The notes under the pieces are model-generated. The model made no database searches. It was not told the origin of the DNA and saw nothing but the letters and a program-made list of their open reading frames with translations. A stretch of DNA of 64,000 nucleotides from Pseudarthrobacter enclensis (lineage in GTDB: Bacteria; Actinomycetota; Actinomycetes; Actinomycetales; Micrococcaceae), in contig NZ_KQ758600.1 in NCBI RefSeq assembly GCF_001457025.1, positions 620,001-684,000 on the forward strand, given 5' to 3'. Shown one piece after another: positions 15,804-24,511 of the stretch. Both the position numbers and the translations under genes were made by a program. The first letter of the stretch is position 1. Each line of letters begins with the position of its first letter.

Positions 15804-16616
15804 CTACCGGATCCCGGCGGCCCGCAGGGTGCGTGCCAGTTCGGCGGCCGCCGACTGGAGGGCGGCCACCGTCTCCGCGAGGGTTTCTTCGGTGGCCAGT
15901 TCAACCGGCATGGAGCAGCTCATCGCATCGGTTCCCGGGATCCTGTACGGAACCACCACGCTGACGCAGCAGAGCCCCACCGTATTCTGCTCCCATTCCA
16001 CGGCGTATCCGGTCCTGCGGAATTCAGCGAGTTCGGCCTGCAGCGCGTCGAAGTCCGCCACGGTATTGGGGGTCAGTTGGGCGTAGGGGCCCGGTCCCAG
16101 GCGCTGGCGCACCTCGTTGTCCGTGTACTCGGACAGGATGGCCTTGCCCAGTGCCGTCACCTGCGCCGGCAGCTTCCGCCCCACCCGGGATGAGAGGCGC
16201 CTGCGGTCCACGGCCTGGCGTGTGGCGAGGTAGATGACGTCGGACCGGTCCAGCCGGGCGAAATGCGTGGTGAAGGTGGTGGCGTTGCGGACTTTTTCCA
16301 GTATTCCGGATACATGCTCCATGACGGGGTCCCGGTCCAGGTAGGCGGTGCCGCACAGCAGGGCATGCGTGCCGATCCGGTAGGCACCCTCCGGGGTCTG
16401 TTCCACCCAGTTCAGTTCGAGCAGCGTCAGCAACAGCCAGTGCAGGCTTGAGCGCGGATACCCGGTGAGCTTGAAGATCTCCGCCGCAGTCAGGGGCTGC
16501 GGCGCACCGGCCACGAGCTCCAGGATGGCGATGGTCCGCTCGGCGGACTTGACCAGCTTCACCTCACCGCCGGCCGCTTCCGCGCGGGAATCGGCCTGCA
16601 CCTCTGTCGATGCCAT
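15804..16616 (-). CDS. IclR-family transcriptional regulator
   Basis: 270 aa. N-terminal winged helix (KSAERTIAILELVAGAPQPLTAAEIFKLTGYPRSSLHWLLLTLLELNWV, about 20-70) and C-terminal IclR effector domain (VGRKLPAQVTALGKAILSEY, about 140-160; GYAVEWEQNTVGLCCVSVVVPYR). The helix reads YPRSSLHWLL. ATG 16616 has GGGGGA upstream. It is followed on the same strand by nothing related, but is immediately downstream of the uronate-dehydrogenase gene and faces away from the sugar ABC/gudD operon, so it is the likely regulator of both arms, with a sugar acid as effector. The palindromes at 17536 and 17563 are candidate operators. Confidence 0.92.
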   Translation of the reverse strand: MASTEVQADSRAEAAGGEVKLVKSAERTIAILELVAGAPQPLTAAEIFKLTGYPRSSLHWLLLTLLELNWVEQTPEGAYRIGTHALLCGTAYLDRDPVMEHVSGILEKVRNATTFTTHFARLDRSDVIYLATRQAVDRRRLSSRVGRKLPAQVTALGKAILSEYTDNEVRQRLGPGPYAQLTPNTVADFDALQAELAEFRRTGYAVEWEQNTVGLCCVSVVVPYRIPGTDAMSCSMPVELATEETLAETVAALQSAAAELARTLRAAGIR

Positions 16617-16656
16617 TACTGCTCCCCCTGTCGCCACTGCCCCACCCCGCTGCATG

Positions 16657-17490
16657 TCACTTCCCGGCCAGGCGCGGATAGTTGTCGATTCCCACCTTAT
16701 GGCCTGGCGCTGTCCAGGCACCGCCCAGGAGGGCAGAGTGCCCGTCCCCCAGGCTACTGTCCACTCCCGCCGCATACTCTTCCGCATCGTCCTGCGGCTC
16801 GAACCCGATGGACCGCCCCGCCTCCAGGTTGGCCCACCCGCGCGTGTTTGCCGAGACAGCCCACACCACGTGGTGCCCGGGAGCCCCGGCGTCGCTGAGG
16901 GTTGCCTGGACCAGGCGGAACGAGTCGGCCGGGGACAACCATGAGCCCAGGGTCCTGGCGTTGCCCGGCCGTTCGCCGCCGGTTCCTATCCGGGCGCTGA
17001 CGACTTTCATGCCGAATTTGTCCGCGTAGAGGCTTCCCAGCGCTTCCATTGCCGCCTTGCTCACTCCGTAATAGGTGTCCGGGCGGGGCGGCAGCACACC
17101 GGCGGACCCGGCGGCGGCGGTCGGGTGGAAGCCCACGGCATGCGTCGAACTGGCCAGCAGGACGCGTTCGACGCCGTTGCGCCGGGCTGCCTCCAGCGTC
17201 ACCTGGGTGCCGGTGATGTTGGTGGACACCAGTTCCTCCCAAGGCTTTTCCCGGTGAAGTCCGCCCAGGTGGATCACCGCATCCACCCCGGCAAGCGCCC
17301 GGTCCATGAACGCGCTGTCCGTGACGGAGCCGAGGTGCACGGACTCCCGGCAGCCCGGATCGTCCGGGGCCACCAGGTCCAACAGCCGGACGGTATGGCC
17401 CGCCTCCGCCAGGAAGGGCCGCAGCAGCGAGGCCATCATGCCGGCGGCTCCGGTGAGGGCAACAGTGGCGGGTGGGGGCGCTGCGGACAA
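16657..17490 (-). CDS. NAD-dependent epimerase/dehydratase-family protein, probable uronate dehydrogenase
   Basis: 277 aa short-chain extended-type enzyme. Dinucleotide motif LTGAAGMMASLLRPFL (GxxGxxG), DAVIHLGGLH, and the catalytic YYGVSKAA (YxxxK) with the preceding SSTHAVG serine. The layout and length match uronate dehydrogenase, which oxidises galacturonate or glucuronate to the aldarolactone with NAD. The neighbouring glucarate dehydratase is the expected later step. TTG 17490 is accepted as start because AGGAGG lies 5 nt upstream. It is divergent from the ABC/gudD operon across 99 bp. Alternative: another sugar-nucleotide epimerase-like enzyme. Confidence 0.85.
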   Translation of the reverse strand: MSAAPPPATVALTGAAGMMASLLRPFLAEAGHTVRLLDLVAPDDPGCRESVHLGSVTDSAFMDRALAGVDAVIHLGGLHREKPWEELVSTNITGTQVTLEAARRNGVERVLLASSTHAVGFHPTAAAGSAGVLPPRPDTYYGVSKAAMEALGSLYADKFGMKVVSARIGTGGERPGNARTLGSWLSPADSFRLVQATLSDAGAPGHHVVWAVSANTRGWANLEAGRSIGFEPQDDAEEYAAGVDSSLGDGHSALLGGAWTAPGHKVGIDNYPRLAGK

Positions 17491-17504
17491 GTTTCCTCCT
17501 GTTG

Positions 17505-17531
17505 TTGACAGCCTGTGATGGCGATCATACT
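17505..17531 (+). promoter_or_regulatory. promoter of the uronate ABC transporter operon
   Basis: TTGACA (17505-17510) and CATACT (17526-17531), 15 bp apart, just upstream of the two operator-like palindromes. The short spacing makes this provisional. Confidence 0.45.
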
Positions 17532-17535
17532 CTCA

Positions 17536-17549
17536 TGAAGTACGTTTCA
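17536..17549. promoter_or_regulatory. IclR-operator-like inverted repeat
   Basis: TGAAGTACGTTTCA: TGAA and TTCA arms around 6 bp, the size and style of IclR-family operators. It follows the -10 box. Confidence 0.45.
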
Positions 17550-17562
17550 CATAGTAACAGTG

Positions 17563-17578
17563 TTTTACATATGTAAAA
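17563..17578. promoter_or_regulatory. perfect 16-bp palindrome TTTTACATATGTAAAA
   Basis: Perfectly symmetric and unusually AT-rich for this genome. It ends in the Shine-Dalgarno of the binding-protein gene, so a bound repressor would block transcription or a folded mRNA would hide the ribosome site. Confidence 0.55.
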
Positions 17579-17589
17579 GGAGAATCAGA

Positions 17590-18915
17590 GTGGATTCGAA
17601 GATCAAGCTGCGTTCCCGCACCGCCGCCGCCCTGACCCTGGCTGCCGGTGCCCTGTTGACCGGCTGTGCCGGAGGTTCGCAGGCTCCGGCAGCCAAGGAT
17701 GACGGGCAGCCCATCGAAGTGTGGGCACGCGCCGGCACGGACGCCGCCACCACGTACGCGGCCATGTTCAAGGAGTTCACTGCGGCGACCGGTGTACAGG
17801 TCAACTTCCAGGGTGTCCCCGACCTGGACCAGCAGCTGCAGACCCGGGCGGCCTCCAAGAAGCTGCCGGACATTGTCATCAATGACTCGGCGGCCCTGGG
17901 CAACTACACCTCGCAGGGCTACCTCCAGACAATCGACAAGTCAGCCGTGGCAGGCGGCGGCACCATTGCGGAGTCGCTGTGGAAGGAAACCCAGGGGCTG
18001 GACGGCGCAACCTACGGCGTACCCTTCTCCCGCCAGACCATGGTGACCATGATCCGCAAGGACTGGCGCGAAAAGCTTGGCCTGCCCGTGCCCACCACGC
18101 AGGAGGAACTGGCAAAGCTCGCCACCGCGTTCGCCACCCAGGACCCGGACGGCAACGGCCAGGCAGACACCTACGGCATGGCCGTCCCCGGCTCCACGGA
18201 ACGCGGCTACCTCGGTTGGTGGGCTTCTTCCTACCTGTGGCAGGACGGCGGCGCCTACCTCAAGGACGAGGGCGACGGAAAATACTCCGCGTCCGCATCC
18301 GGGGCGCAGCAGGGCGTCACCTGGATCAAGCAGCAGTTCTGCACTCCCGGCAACACCCAGCCGGGCGCACTGACGGCCGCCACCAGCGTCGCCTCACCCT
18401 TCTTCCAGACCGGAAAGACCGGCATCATCCTGACCGGCCCCTACAACTTCTCCTCGTTCGACGCCTCCCTGGGCAAGGACAAGTACGAAGTCATCAAAAC
18501 CCCCAAGGGCACCGAGGACAACACCGTCCTGGCGGAGGGCGAGAACATCTACGTCACGGCCACCAACGGCAAGCAGGACCAGACCCGGCAGGTCATCGAC
18601 TTTCTGGTCTCCGCCGAAGGGCAGAAAGCAGGCATGACCGCGGGCAAGCAGCCGGTGGTGCGGGTACCCGTCAACTCCGACGTGGACGCGGCCGCCGTCT
18701 ACAACGATCCCCGCTGGGCCGTGGTCCAGGACGCGCTCAAGAACTCCTCCAGGTCGTTCCCCTCCGCCATCAACTTCGTCCCCATCAAACAGGCTGCCGC
18801 CGAAGCGCTGAACAAAATCGTCTCGGACTGCGGAGCTGACAACGTCGCCTCCGGACTCAAGGACCTCGACGCCGCCATCGACAACGAACTGGCCGGCCAG
18901 AACGCAAAGTCATGA
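17590..18915 (+). CDS. sugar ABC transporter substrate-binding lipoprotein
   Basis: 441 aa family 1 (MalE-like) solute-binding protein. Signal peptide with lipobox LLTGC (lipidated Cys near residue 26), then EVWARAGTDAATTYAAMFKEFTAATGVQVNFQGVPD and the family hinge NDSAALGNYTSQGYLQ. It captures a sugar or sugar acid outside the membrane for the two permeases that follow. GTG 17590 is chosen because AAAGGAG lies about 7 nt before it; a start at 17560 would skip that site and give no signal peptide advantage. No ATPase gene is in the cluster, so a shared MsiK-type ATPase elsewhere is likely. Substrate inferred from context: galacturonate, glucuronate or oligouronides. Confidence 0.93.
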   Translation: MDSKIKLRSRTAAALTLAAGALLTGCAGGSQAPAAKDDGQPIEVWARAGTDAATTYAAMFKEFTAATGVQVNFQGVPDLDQQLQTRAASKKLPDIVINDSAALGNYTSQGYLQTIDKSAVAGGGTIAESLWKETQGLDGATYGVPFSRQTMVTMIRKDWREKLGLPVPTTQEELAKLATAFATQDPDGNGQADTYGMAVPGSTERGYLGWWASSYLWQDGGAYLKDEGDGKYSASASGAQQGVTWIKQQFCTPGNTQPGALTAATSVASPFFQTGKTGIILTGPYNFSSFDASLGKDKYEVIKTPKGTEDNTVLAEGENIYVTATNGKQDQTRQVIDFLVSAEGQKAGMTAGKQPVVRVPVNSDVDAAAVYNDPRWAVVQDALKNSSRSFPSAINFVPIKQAAAEALNKIVSDCGADNVASGLKDLDAAIDNELAGQNAKS

Positions 18916-19871
18916 CCTCGACGCCAACAAAACCCACGCAACCGGTGAGCGCCCAGGCGCCGCCCCGCCCCCATGGCCCCGTCCCCCGGCGCAGGGTGCG
19001 CGGCAACCGCAGCCAACTCCTGGCCATCTGGCTGTTCCTGGTCCCGGCGGCCCTCCTGGGGCTGTACTTCAAGTCCATTCCCATGGCCGAGGGAATCCGG
19101 CTGAGCTTCTTCAAGGTGCAGCCGTTCCTGGGCGATGTCTTCGTAGGCGTGGACAACTACCTGGCCGTCCTCACCGACGCCCGGTTCATGGAAGCGCTGG
19201 GCCACACCGTGATCCTCGGCGCCACCCAGACGCTCGGCGCCCTGGTGGTGGGCTTCCTGCTGGCCCTGCTCCTCGAAGGACAGGCGCGGTCACTGTGGAT
19301 CCTGCGGACCACCATCTTCCTTCCCGTCGTCACGGCCCTCGCCGTCGTCGGCGAGATCTGGCGGATCCTCTACTTCCCCACCGCGGACGGGCCGCTGAAC
19401 AGCATCCTCGGGTGGCTTGGCCTGGGCCCGCTGCAGTTCCTTAACGGAACGGACACCGCGCTCTGGTCCATCGCGGTCGTAGGAATCTGGTCCGGAGCAC
19501 CGTACAACATGGTGATCATCCTCGCCGGCCTCACCGGCGTGGACCGGTCCCTGTACGAATCGGCCGGTGTGGACGGTGCCACCATCTGGCAAAGGCTGCG
19601 CTACATCACGCTCCCGGCCCTGCGGCCGTCGCTGGTGATCGTCCTGACGCTCGCCGCCATCCGCAGCCTGCGCAGCTTCACCGAGGTCTACGTCCTGACC
19701 GGCGGCGGCCCCGCAGGATCAACCGAAGTCTGGATGACCCGCATGTACTCCCTGGGTTTCCAGCGCAACGACATAGGCGTAGCCTCCGCGGCCGCCGTCC
19801 TCCTCCTGGTGGTCACGTTGCTGCTGACAGTCGGCACCCAGGTCCTGGCCAAGAGGAAGGCAGCACGATGA
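18912..19871 (+). CDS. sugar ABC transporter permease (MalF type)
   Basis: 319 aa with six predicted TM segments after a Pro/Arg-rich cytosolic N-terminus. The binding-protein-dependent transport EAA loop reads YESAGVDGATIWQRLRYITLPALRPSLVIV, the docking site for the ATPase. Its ATG overlaps the stop of the binding protein gene (ATGA), so the two are translationally coupled. It pairs with the next gene to form the membrane channel. Confidence 0.95.
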   Translation: MTSTPTKPTQPVSAQAPPRPHGPVPRRRVRGNRSQLLAIWLFLVPAALLGLYFKSIPMAEGIRLSFFKVQPFLGDVFVGVDNYLAVLTDARFMEALGHTVILGATQTLGALVVGFLLALLLEGQARSLWILRTTIFLPVVTALAVVGEIWRILYFPTADGPLNSILGWLGLGPLQFLNGTDTALWSIAVVGIWSGAPYNMVIILAGLTGVDRSLYESAGVDGATIWQRLRYITLPALRPSLVIVLTLAAIRSLRSFTEVYVLTGGGPAGSTEVWMTRMYSLGFQRNDIGVASAAAVLLLVVTLLLTVGTQVLAKRKAAR

Positions 19872-20773
19872 GCCCCACCCGCACCCGCCCCTATCCTCCC
19901 AGCGGCTCTGCAGGCGCCCGCTTCGACACTGCCCTGGGCTGGTCACCCCGGCTCGGGCCCAACATGGTCCTTCGGGCCGTGCTCTGCGTGCTCGTGTTCT
20001 GCATCTTCGCGCTGCCGTTCGCGGCCATCATCTCCGGTGCATTCGACAGGAACTCCAGCCCCACGGACATCTCCCTGCTCCCCAAGACCTTCACGCTGCA
20101 GAACTTCGAGGCCGCCGCGCAGCAGGGCCTCTGGGGGTATCTGCTGAACTCCCTGGTGGTGGCCGGCGGCGGCCTGCTGCTGCAGATGACGGTCTCGGTG
20201 TTCGCCGCCTACAGCCTGAGCCGCCGGAAGTTCCGCGGCCAGGCACTGGTCCTCCTGCTGGTGCTGATGACCATGATGCTCCCGGAAGAGATCATCGGCA
20301 TCCCGCTTTCACTGGTCCTCGGCGACCTTCCCCTGCTGGGCATCAGCCTGCGCGGCACCGTCCTCGCCGTGATCCTGCCGGTAGGCATCTGGGGCTTCTC
20401 CATCTTCATCATGAGTGAGTTCATGAAGGAGATCCCCGCCGAAATCGAAGAAGCGGCCCGGCTCGACGGGGTAGGCGAGTTCAGGATGCTGTTCACCATC
20501 ATCCTTCCCCTCTGCAAACCGGCGCTCGGCGTGATCGGGATCTTTGGCTTCATGATGGTCTGGGACCAATACCTCCTCCCCCTCATCGCCGCCAACGACC
20601 CCGGCGACTACACCCTGACCGTGGCGCTCTCCGTCCTGCGGAACGACACCACCGTAGGACCGGGCGTGCTGCTCGCCGGCGCCCTCATGGCCATGGTTCC
20701 CAGCCTCCTGGTCTATCTGTTCCTGCAGCGGTCCATGATCCGCGGCATCACGTCGGGCGCCACCAAAGGCTAG
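19868..20773 (+). CDS. sugar ABC transporter permease (MalG type)
   Basis: 301 aa, six TM segments. The EAA motif is EIEEAARLDGVGEFRMLFTIILPLCKPALGVIGIF. ATG overlaps the stop of the MalF-type gene (ATGA). It is the second half of the importer; the dehydratase gene follows after 39 bp, which ties transport to aldarate breakdown. Confidence 0.95.
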   Translation: MSPTRTRPYPPSGSAGARFDTALGWSPRLGPNMVLRAVLCVLVFCIFALPFAAIISGAFDRNSSPTDISLLPKTFTLQNFEAAAQQGLWGYLLNSLVVAGGGLLLQMTVSVFAAYSLSRRKFRGQALVLLLVLMTMMLPEEIIGIPLSLVLGDLPLLGISLRGTVLAVILPVGIWGFSIFIMSEFMKEIPAEIEEAARLDGVGEFRMLFTIILPLCKPALGVIGIFGFMMVWDQYLLPLIAANDPGDYTLTVALSVLRNDTTVGPGVLLAGALMAMVPSLLVYLFLQRSMIRGITSGATKG

Positions 20774-20812
20774 GCGTCAGCCCCCACCTGCACACTCCAC
20801 GAAAGAAGCACC

Positions 20813-22102
20813 ATGAAGACCGGCACCACTCCCGCACCTGCCCCGCTGCACACCAGTGCGGACCTCACCATCACCGACATCACCATCACACCCATCGCCT
20901 TCTCCGATCCGCCCCTGCTCAACGCGGTGGGAGTCCACGAACCCCTGGTGCACAGGGTGGTCATCGAGGTGCGCACCGCCAACGGACTCCTTGGCCTGGG
21001 GGAATGCTCCGGGGGCCGCAGCCGGCTCGAAAACCTTGCCCTGGGGGCGAACGCCATCAAGGGCGTCAGCGTCTTCGACACCACCCGCATGGAGCAGCTC
21101 ATCAACCATGCCCTGGACCCCGGCCTCTCGGCGTTCGAACGGGCGGCGGTGTTCTCCGCCTTCGAGGTGGCGTGCCTGGACATCCAGGGGCATGCCACCG
21201 GGCGGACGGTCAGCGAACTGCTGGGCGGCACCGTCCGGGACGCCGTACCGTTCAGCGCCTACCTTTTCTACAAGTGGGCCGAACACCCTGCGCTGGATGG
21301 CAGGCCGGCCATTGCCGACGAGTGGGGCGAAGCGTTGGATCCGGCGGGCATTGTGCGGCAGGCGCGGAAGATGATCTCCGACTACGGGTTCAAGTCGATC
21401 AAGCTCAAGGGCGGGGTGTTTCCGCCGGCGGAAGAGATTGAGGCCATCCGGGCGCTGCGGGAAGCGTTTCCCGCCCTGCCGCTGCGGCTGGACCCCAATA
21501 CGGCCTGGACAGTGGAGACGTCGCAGTGGGTGGCCGGGAAAACGGACGGCCTGCTTGAGTACCTGGAGGACCCCACGCCCGGGCTGGAAGGGATGGGGGC
21601 CGTGGCTTCCACCGCCCCCATGCCGCTGGCCACGAACATGTGCGTGGTGGCGTTCGAACACATCCGGCAAAGCATCGAACTCGGCTCCGTCCAGGTCATC
21701 CTGGGCGACCACCATTACTGGGGCGGCCTGCGCCACACCCGCGAACTGGGAACCATCTGCGAAACCTTCGGCCTGGGATTGTCCATGCATTCAAACTCGC
21801 ACCTGGGCATCAGCCTGGCCGCCATGGTCCATGTAGCGGCGGCCACCCCGGCCCTGACCTACGCCTGCGACACCCACTACCCATGGAACGGGCACAACGA
21901 CGTGGTCAAACCCGGGGCCCTGCGCTTCGTTGACGGCAGCGTCCGGGTTCCCACCGGCACCGGACTCGGCGTGGAACTGGACCGGGAAAAACTTGCCGAA
22001 CTGCACCAGCAGTACCTCGACGCCCGGATGACGGCACGGGATGACACCGGCTACATGCAACGCTTCGATCCGGACTACTCGGCGGACCTCCCCCGGTGGT
22101 AG
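20813..22102 (+). CDS. gudD: glucarate dehydratase (enolase superfamily)
   Basis: 429 aa. N-terminal capping domain (TDITITPIAFSDPPLLNAVGVHEPLVHRVVIEV; GLGECSGG) then the barrel with the KxK pair in FKSIKLKGGVF, metal ligands in RLDPNTAW and EDPTPG, NMCVV, and the catalytic His in MHSNSHLGISLAAMVHVAAA, which matches GudD closely, as does DTHYPWN. It dehydrates D-glucarate (or L-idarate) to 5-keto-4-deoxyglucarate. GAAAGAAG precedes the ATG. The stop overlaps the next gene by 7 bp. Enzymes for the following steps are not in the window. A galactarate- or mixed-specific member is possible. Confidence 0.88.
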   Translation: MKTGTTPAPAPLHTSADLTITDITITPIAFSDPPLLNAVGVHEPLVHRVVIEVRTANGLLGLGECSGGRSRLENLALGANAIKGVSVFDTTRMEQLINHALDPGLSAFERAAVFSAFEVACLDIQGHATGRTVSELLGGTVRDAVPFSAYLFYKWAEHPALDGRPAIADEWGEALDPAGIVRQARKMISDYGFKSIKLKGGVFPPAEEIEAIRALREAFPALPLRLDPNTAWTVETSQWVAGKTDGLLEYLEDPTPGLEGMGAVASTAPMPLATNMCVVAFEHIRQSIELGSVQVILGDHHYWGGLRHTRELGTICETFGLGLSMHSNSHLGISLAAMVHVAAATPALTYACDTHYPWNGHNDVVKPGALRFVDGSVRVPTGTGLGVELDREKLAELHQQYLDARMTARDDTGYMQRFDPDYSADLPRW

Positions 22103-23289
22103 ACACCGCCACCTGCCAGGTCACCGGCTACCTCTACCCCTGGGACATCCTGGGCGATCCCGGGGCCGCCGGGCGGATCAGGGCCACGGGGGTGGACCGG
22201 GTGGCGCTGGCCGCCGCCTACCATTCCGTCAGGGCCGCAACGCCCCGGCATCCTGCCCGCAGGATTGTCGATGCGCACTCCGCGGCGCTCTACGTGCCGC
22301 CCGGCACGGCGTTCGACGGCCAGCCGCTGGCGCCGGCCGGCGCGGAACCCTGGACCGGCACGGACAATGCCTTTGCCGCAGCAGCATCGGAACTCCGGAA
22401 TGCGGGAATCCCGGTGGACGCCTGGACCGTCCTGACCCACTCGAGCGCCGCAGGGGGGAGCAACCGGGACCTTTGCGTCCTTAACGCCTTCGGTGAGGTC
22501 TACAGCTACGCCCTGTGCCCGTCGCAGCCCGCTGTCAGGACCTATGCGGCCACGGTGGTGGCCAGGATTCTGCAGGTGGGCCGGCCGGACGGGCTGGTCC
22601 TGGAGGCCGCGGGTCCTTTGGGCTTCAGCCACCAGAACCGGCACGAGAAGACCGAGGGAGCGGAGTATTCGCCGTGGGTGCAGGCCCTGCTGTCCCTGTG
22701 CTTCTGTGCTGCCTGCACCGCCGGGTACCGGGAACGGGGATTGCCGGCGGAGGAGTACCGCCAGCGGGTCCGTGAGCTGGTCCTGGCCGCACAGGATCCG
22801 GATGCTGCTCCCGGAGACGCTGCCGGGGCCCACGGGCTGCTGCCCCTGCTGGAAGCCCGATGGGATGCCGCGGCCGCCCTGCTGGACCGGTGCGTGCAGG
22901 CCGCCGCGGACAGTGGAGCGGAGGTCCGGTTGTCACTTCATGCGACGCCGGACCCGTGGTCCACCGGCCCCTTCCTCCCCCTGGATGCGCTGCGCAGGAG
23001 CCTGCTGTGGCCCGCGCGCGGCGACGCTGCCGCCGTCGTGCCCTGCTGGGGCGGATCCGCGCAGAGCGGTGACCTGGTGCGGGACATGGCGGGTACGGGG
23101 ACGCGTACCGGCGCATACGTGCTGGCCCTGCCGCCAAAGACGCACGACGCCGGCGGACTGGCTGCGGAGTGGCGGCACCTGGTGGACGCGGGAGCCTCGG
23201 AGCTGCACGTCTACCACCTTGGCCTCGCCTCGACCCGAAGGCTTGAGGCCGTGCGGGAGGCCGTGCGCATGGTCCGGGGCCGGGCCTGA
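22096..23289 (+). CDS. unrecognised cysteine-containing protein, probable TIM barrel, coupled to gudD
   Basis: 397 aa, GTG start overlapping the gudD stop by 7 bp, so it is co-translated with it. I do not recognise a named family. The alternation of strands and helices (RVALAAAYHSVR, VDAWTVLTH, DGLVLEAAGPLGF, EVRLSLHATPDPW, ELHVYHLGLAS) suggests a TIM barrel, and the LCFCAACTAGYRERG motif has three closely spaced cysteines of a kind found in some glycosidase-like barrels. There is no signal peptide, so it acts inside the cell. Context suggests a role in uronate or oligouronide catabolism, for example a hydrolase or lactonase-like step, but this is inference. Confidence 0.75.
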   Translation: MVDTATCQVTGYLYPWDILGDPGAAGRIRATGVDRVALAAAYHSVRAATPRHPARRIVDAHSAALYVPPGTAFDGQPLAPAGAEPWTGTDNAFAAAASELRNAGIPVDAWTVLTHSSAAGGSNRDLCVLNAFGEVYSYALCPSQPAVRTYAATVVARILQVGRPDGLVLEAAGPLGFSHQNRHEKTEGAEYSPWVQALLSLCFCAACTAGYRERGLPAEEYRQRVRELVLAAQDPDAAPGDAAGAHGLLPLLEARWDAAAALLDRCVQAAADSGAEVRLSLHATPDPWSTGPFLPLDALRRSLLWPARGDAAAVVPCWGGSAQSGDLVRDMAGTGTRTGAYVLALPPKTHDAGGLAAEWRHLVDAGASELHVYHLGLASTRRLEAVREAVRMVRGRA

Positions 23290-23301
23290 CCGGCGCGGAC
23301 C

Positions 23302-23325
23302 GGGCGTGATCCGGCGGTCACGCCC
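23302..23325. repeat. inverted repeat after the uronate operon
   Basis: GGGCGTGA ... TCACGCCC with an 8-nt loop, 12 bp past the last stop codon. It could be a weak terminator; no T tract follows. Confidence 0.4.
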
Positions 23326-23342
23326 AACCAGCGGCGGTTCGG

Positions 23343-23348
23343 TAGGTT
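23343..23348 (+). promoter_or_regulatory. -10 box TAGGTT, leaderless promoter
   Basis: TAGGTT lies exactly 6 nt before GTG 23355. This decides between GTG 23355 and ATG 23397 as the start of the next gene. Confidence 0.5.
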
Positions 23349-23354
23349 GGTCTC

Positions 23355-24428
23355 GTGGAACCGGCCAGTCAGGAAATGGAAAGCATGGGAGTTGGCATGA
23401 AGGCAGTCGTGTACGAAGAGACCGGCGGGTCGGATGTACTGCAGGTCCGGGACAAGCAGCCGGCCGAACCCGGGCCCGGTGAGGTCCGCGTCAGGCTGGC
23501 CGTCTCAGGCGTGAACCCCACCGACTGGAAGTCCCGTGCGGGCAGCGGGCAGGGCAGCACCCGGCTGAAGGCACCGAAAGTACCCAACCAGGACGGCGCC
23601 GGCGTGGTCGACGCCGTGGGCCCCGGCGTCCTCGATCTCCACATCGGGGACCGCGTCTGGTTGTGGGACGTGGCCTGGGGCAGCGATGAGGGAACGGCGC
23701 AGGAATACGCCGTCCTCCCAGCGGCCAAGGCCGTCCCGCTGCCGGACAGCGAGACGTTCGAGACCGGCGCTTCGCTGGGCATTCCCGCCCTCACCGCGCA
23801 CCGGGCCCTGACCGCGAACGAGAACGGACCCGCCAGGCTCTCCCCCGGGTCGTTGTCCGGTCACGCCGTGCTGGTCACCGGCGGCGCAGGGGCAGTCGGG
23901 CATGCGGCGATCCAGCTTGCCCGCTGGGCAGGAGCGACGGTCGTCACCACTGTCAGCGACGAGCGGAAAGCCGGGCTGGCCCGCCGGGCCGGGGCACACC
24001 ACGTCATCAACTACCGCACCCAAGATGTTGTGGAGGCTGTGCGTGAGGCGGTCCCGGAGGGAGTGGATTCGGTCGTGGACGTCAACGCCCCTGCGAACCT
24101 GGGCTCCGATGTGGAGGTCCTGAAGCCGGGCGGAACCATCGCCATCTACGCCGCCAACCCGGGCGAATCTGTCACCGTTCCCATCCGGGAGAGCATGGCC
24201 GGGAACATCCGGTACCAGTTCATCCTCACCTACACCGTCACGGAAGGGCAGAAGCGGGACGCGGTGGCGGCCGTGTCCGAGGCCCTCGCCGCAGGCGCGC
24301 TGCGGGTCGGCGACGAGCACGGGCTGCCGTTGACGCGCTTCGGACTGGAGGAAACCGCGGCGGCGCATGACGCCGTCGAACATGGCACCGTTGGCAAGGT
24401 CCTCATCGACGTGGCAGCCCTGTCCTGA
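23355..24428 (+). CDS. NADPH:quinone oxidoreductase-like zinc-free MDR enzyme
   Basis: 357 aa. GroES-like domain with MKAVVYEETGGSDVLQV and GVNPTDWKSRAG but no zinc-ligand cysteines, Rossmann domain with VLVTGGAGAVGHAAIQLARWAGATVVTT, GAHHVINYRTQDVV. These features mark a quinone reductase-type (zeta-crystallin-like) NADPH enzyme. GTG 23355 is taken as start because of the leaderless -10; ATG 23397, which begins the conserved domain and has GGGAG upstream, is the alternative and would remove 14 residues. Transcribed alone. Substrate unknown; a detoxification or redox role is usual. Confidence 0.9.
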   Translation: MEPASQEMESMGVGMKAVVYEETGGSDVLQVRDKQPAEPGPGEVRVRLAVSGVNPTDWKSRAGSGQGSTRLKAPKVPNQDGAGVVDAVGPGVLDLHIGDRVWLWDVAWGSDEGTAQEYAVLPAAKAVPLPDSETFETGASLGIPALTAHRALTANENGPARLSPGSLSGHAVLVTGGAGAVGHAAIQLARWAGATVVTTVSDERKAGLARRAGAHHVINYRTQDVVEAVREAVPEGVDSVVDVNAPANLGSDVEVLKPGGTIAIYAANPGESVTVPIRESMAGNIRYQFILTYTVTEGQKRDAVAAVSEALAAGALRVGDEHGLPLTRFGLEETAAAHDAVEHGTVGKVLIDVAALS

Positions 24429-24499
24429 CGCGCAGAGTGGACAATCTCACATTCACGGCCACGCCGGACGCACGGAAGTTCCGCCGGGGAGGTCGCGGC

Positions 24500-24505
24500 T
24501 AGCGT
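24500..24505 (+). promoter_or_regulatory. -10 box TAGCGT, leaderless promoter
   Basis: TAGCGT 6 nt before GTG 24512; no Shine-Dalgarno follows. Confidence 0.5.
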
Positions 24506-24511
24506 AGTCGG

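Noticed and set aside
17590..20773. An ATP-binding subunit for the sugar importer in this cluster
   Set aside because: No gene with an ABC ATPase signature lies nearby; a shared MsiK-type ATPase elsewhere is assumed instead.
23302..23325. The 8-bp inverted repeat as a strong terminator
   Set aside because: The stem is short and there is no T tract, so only a weak role was assigned.
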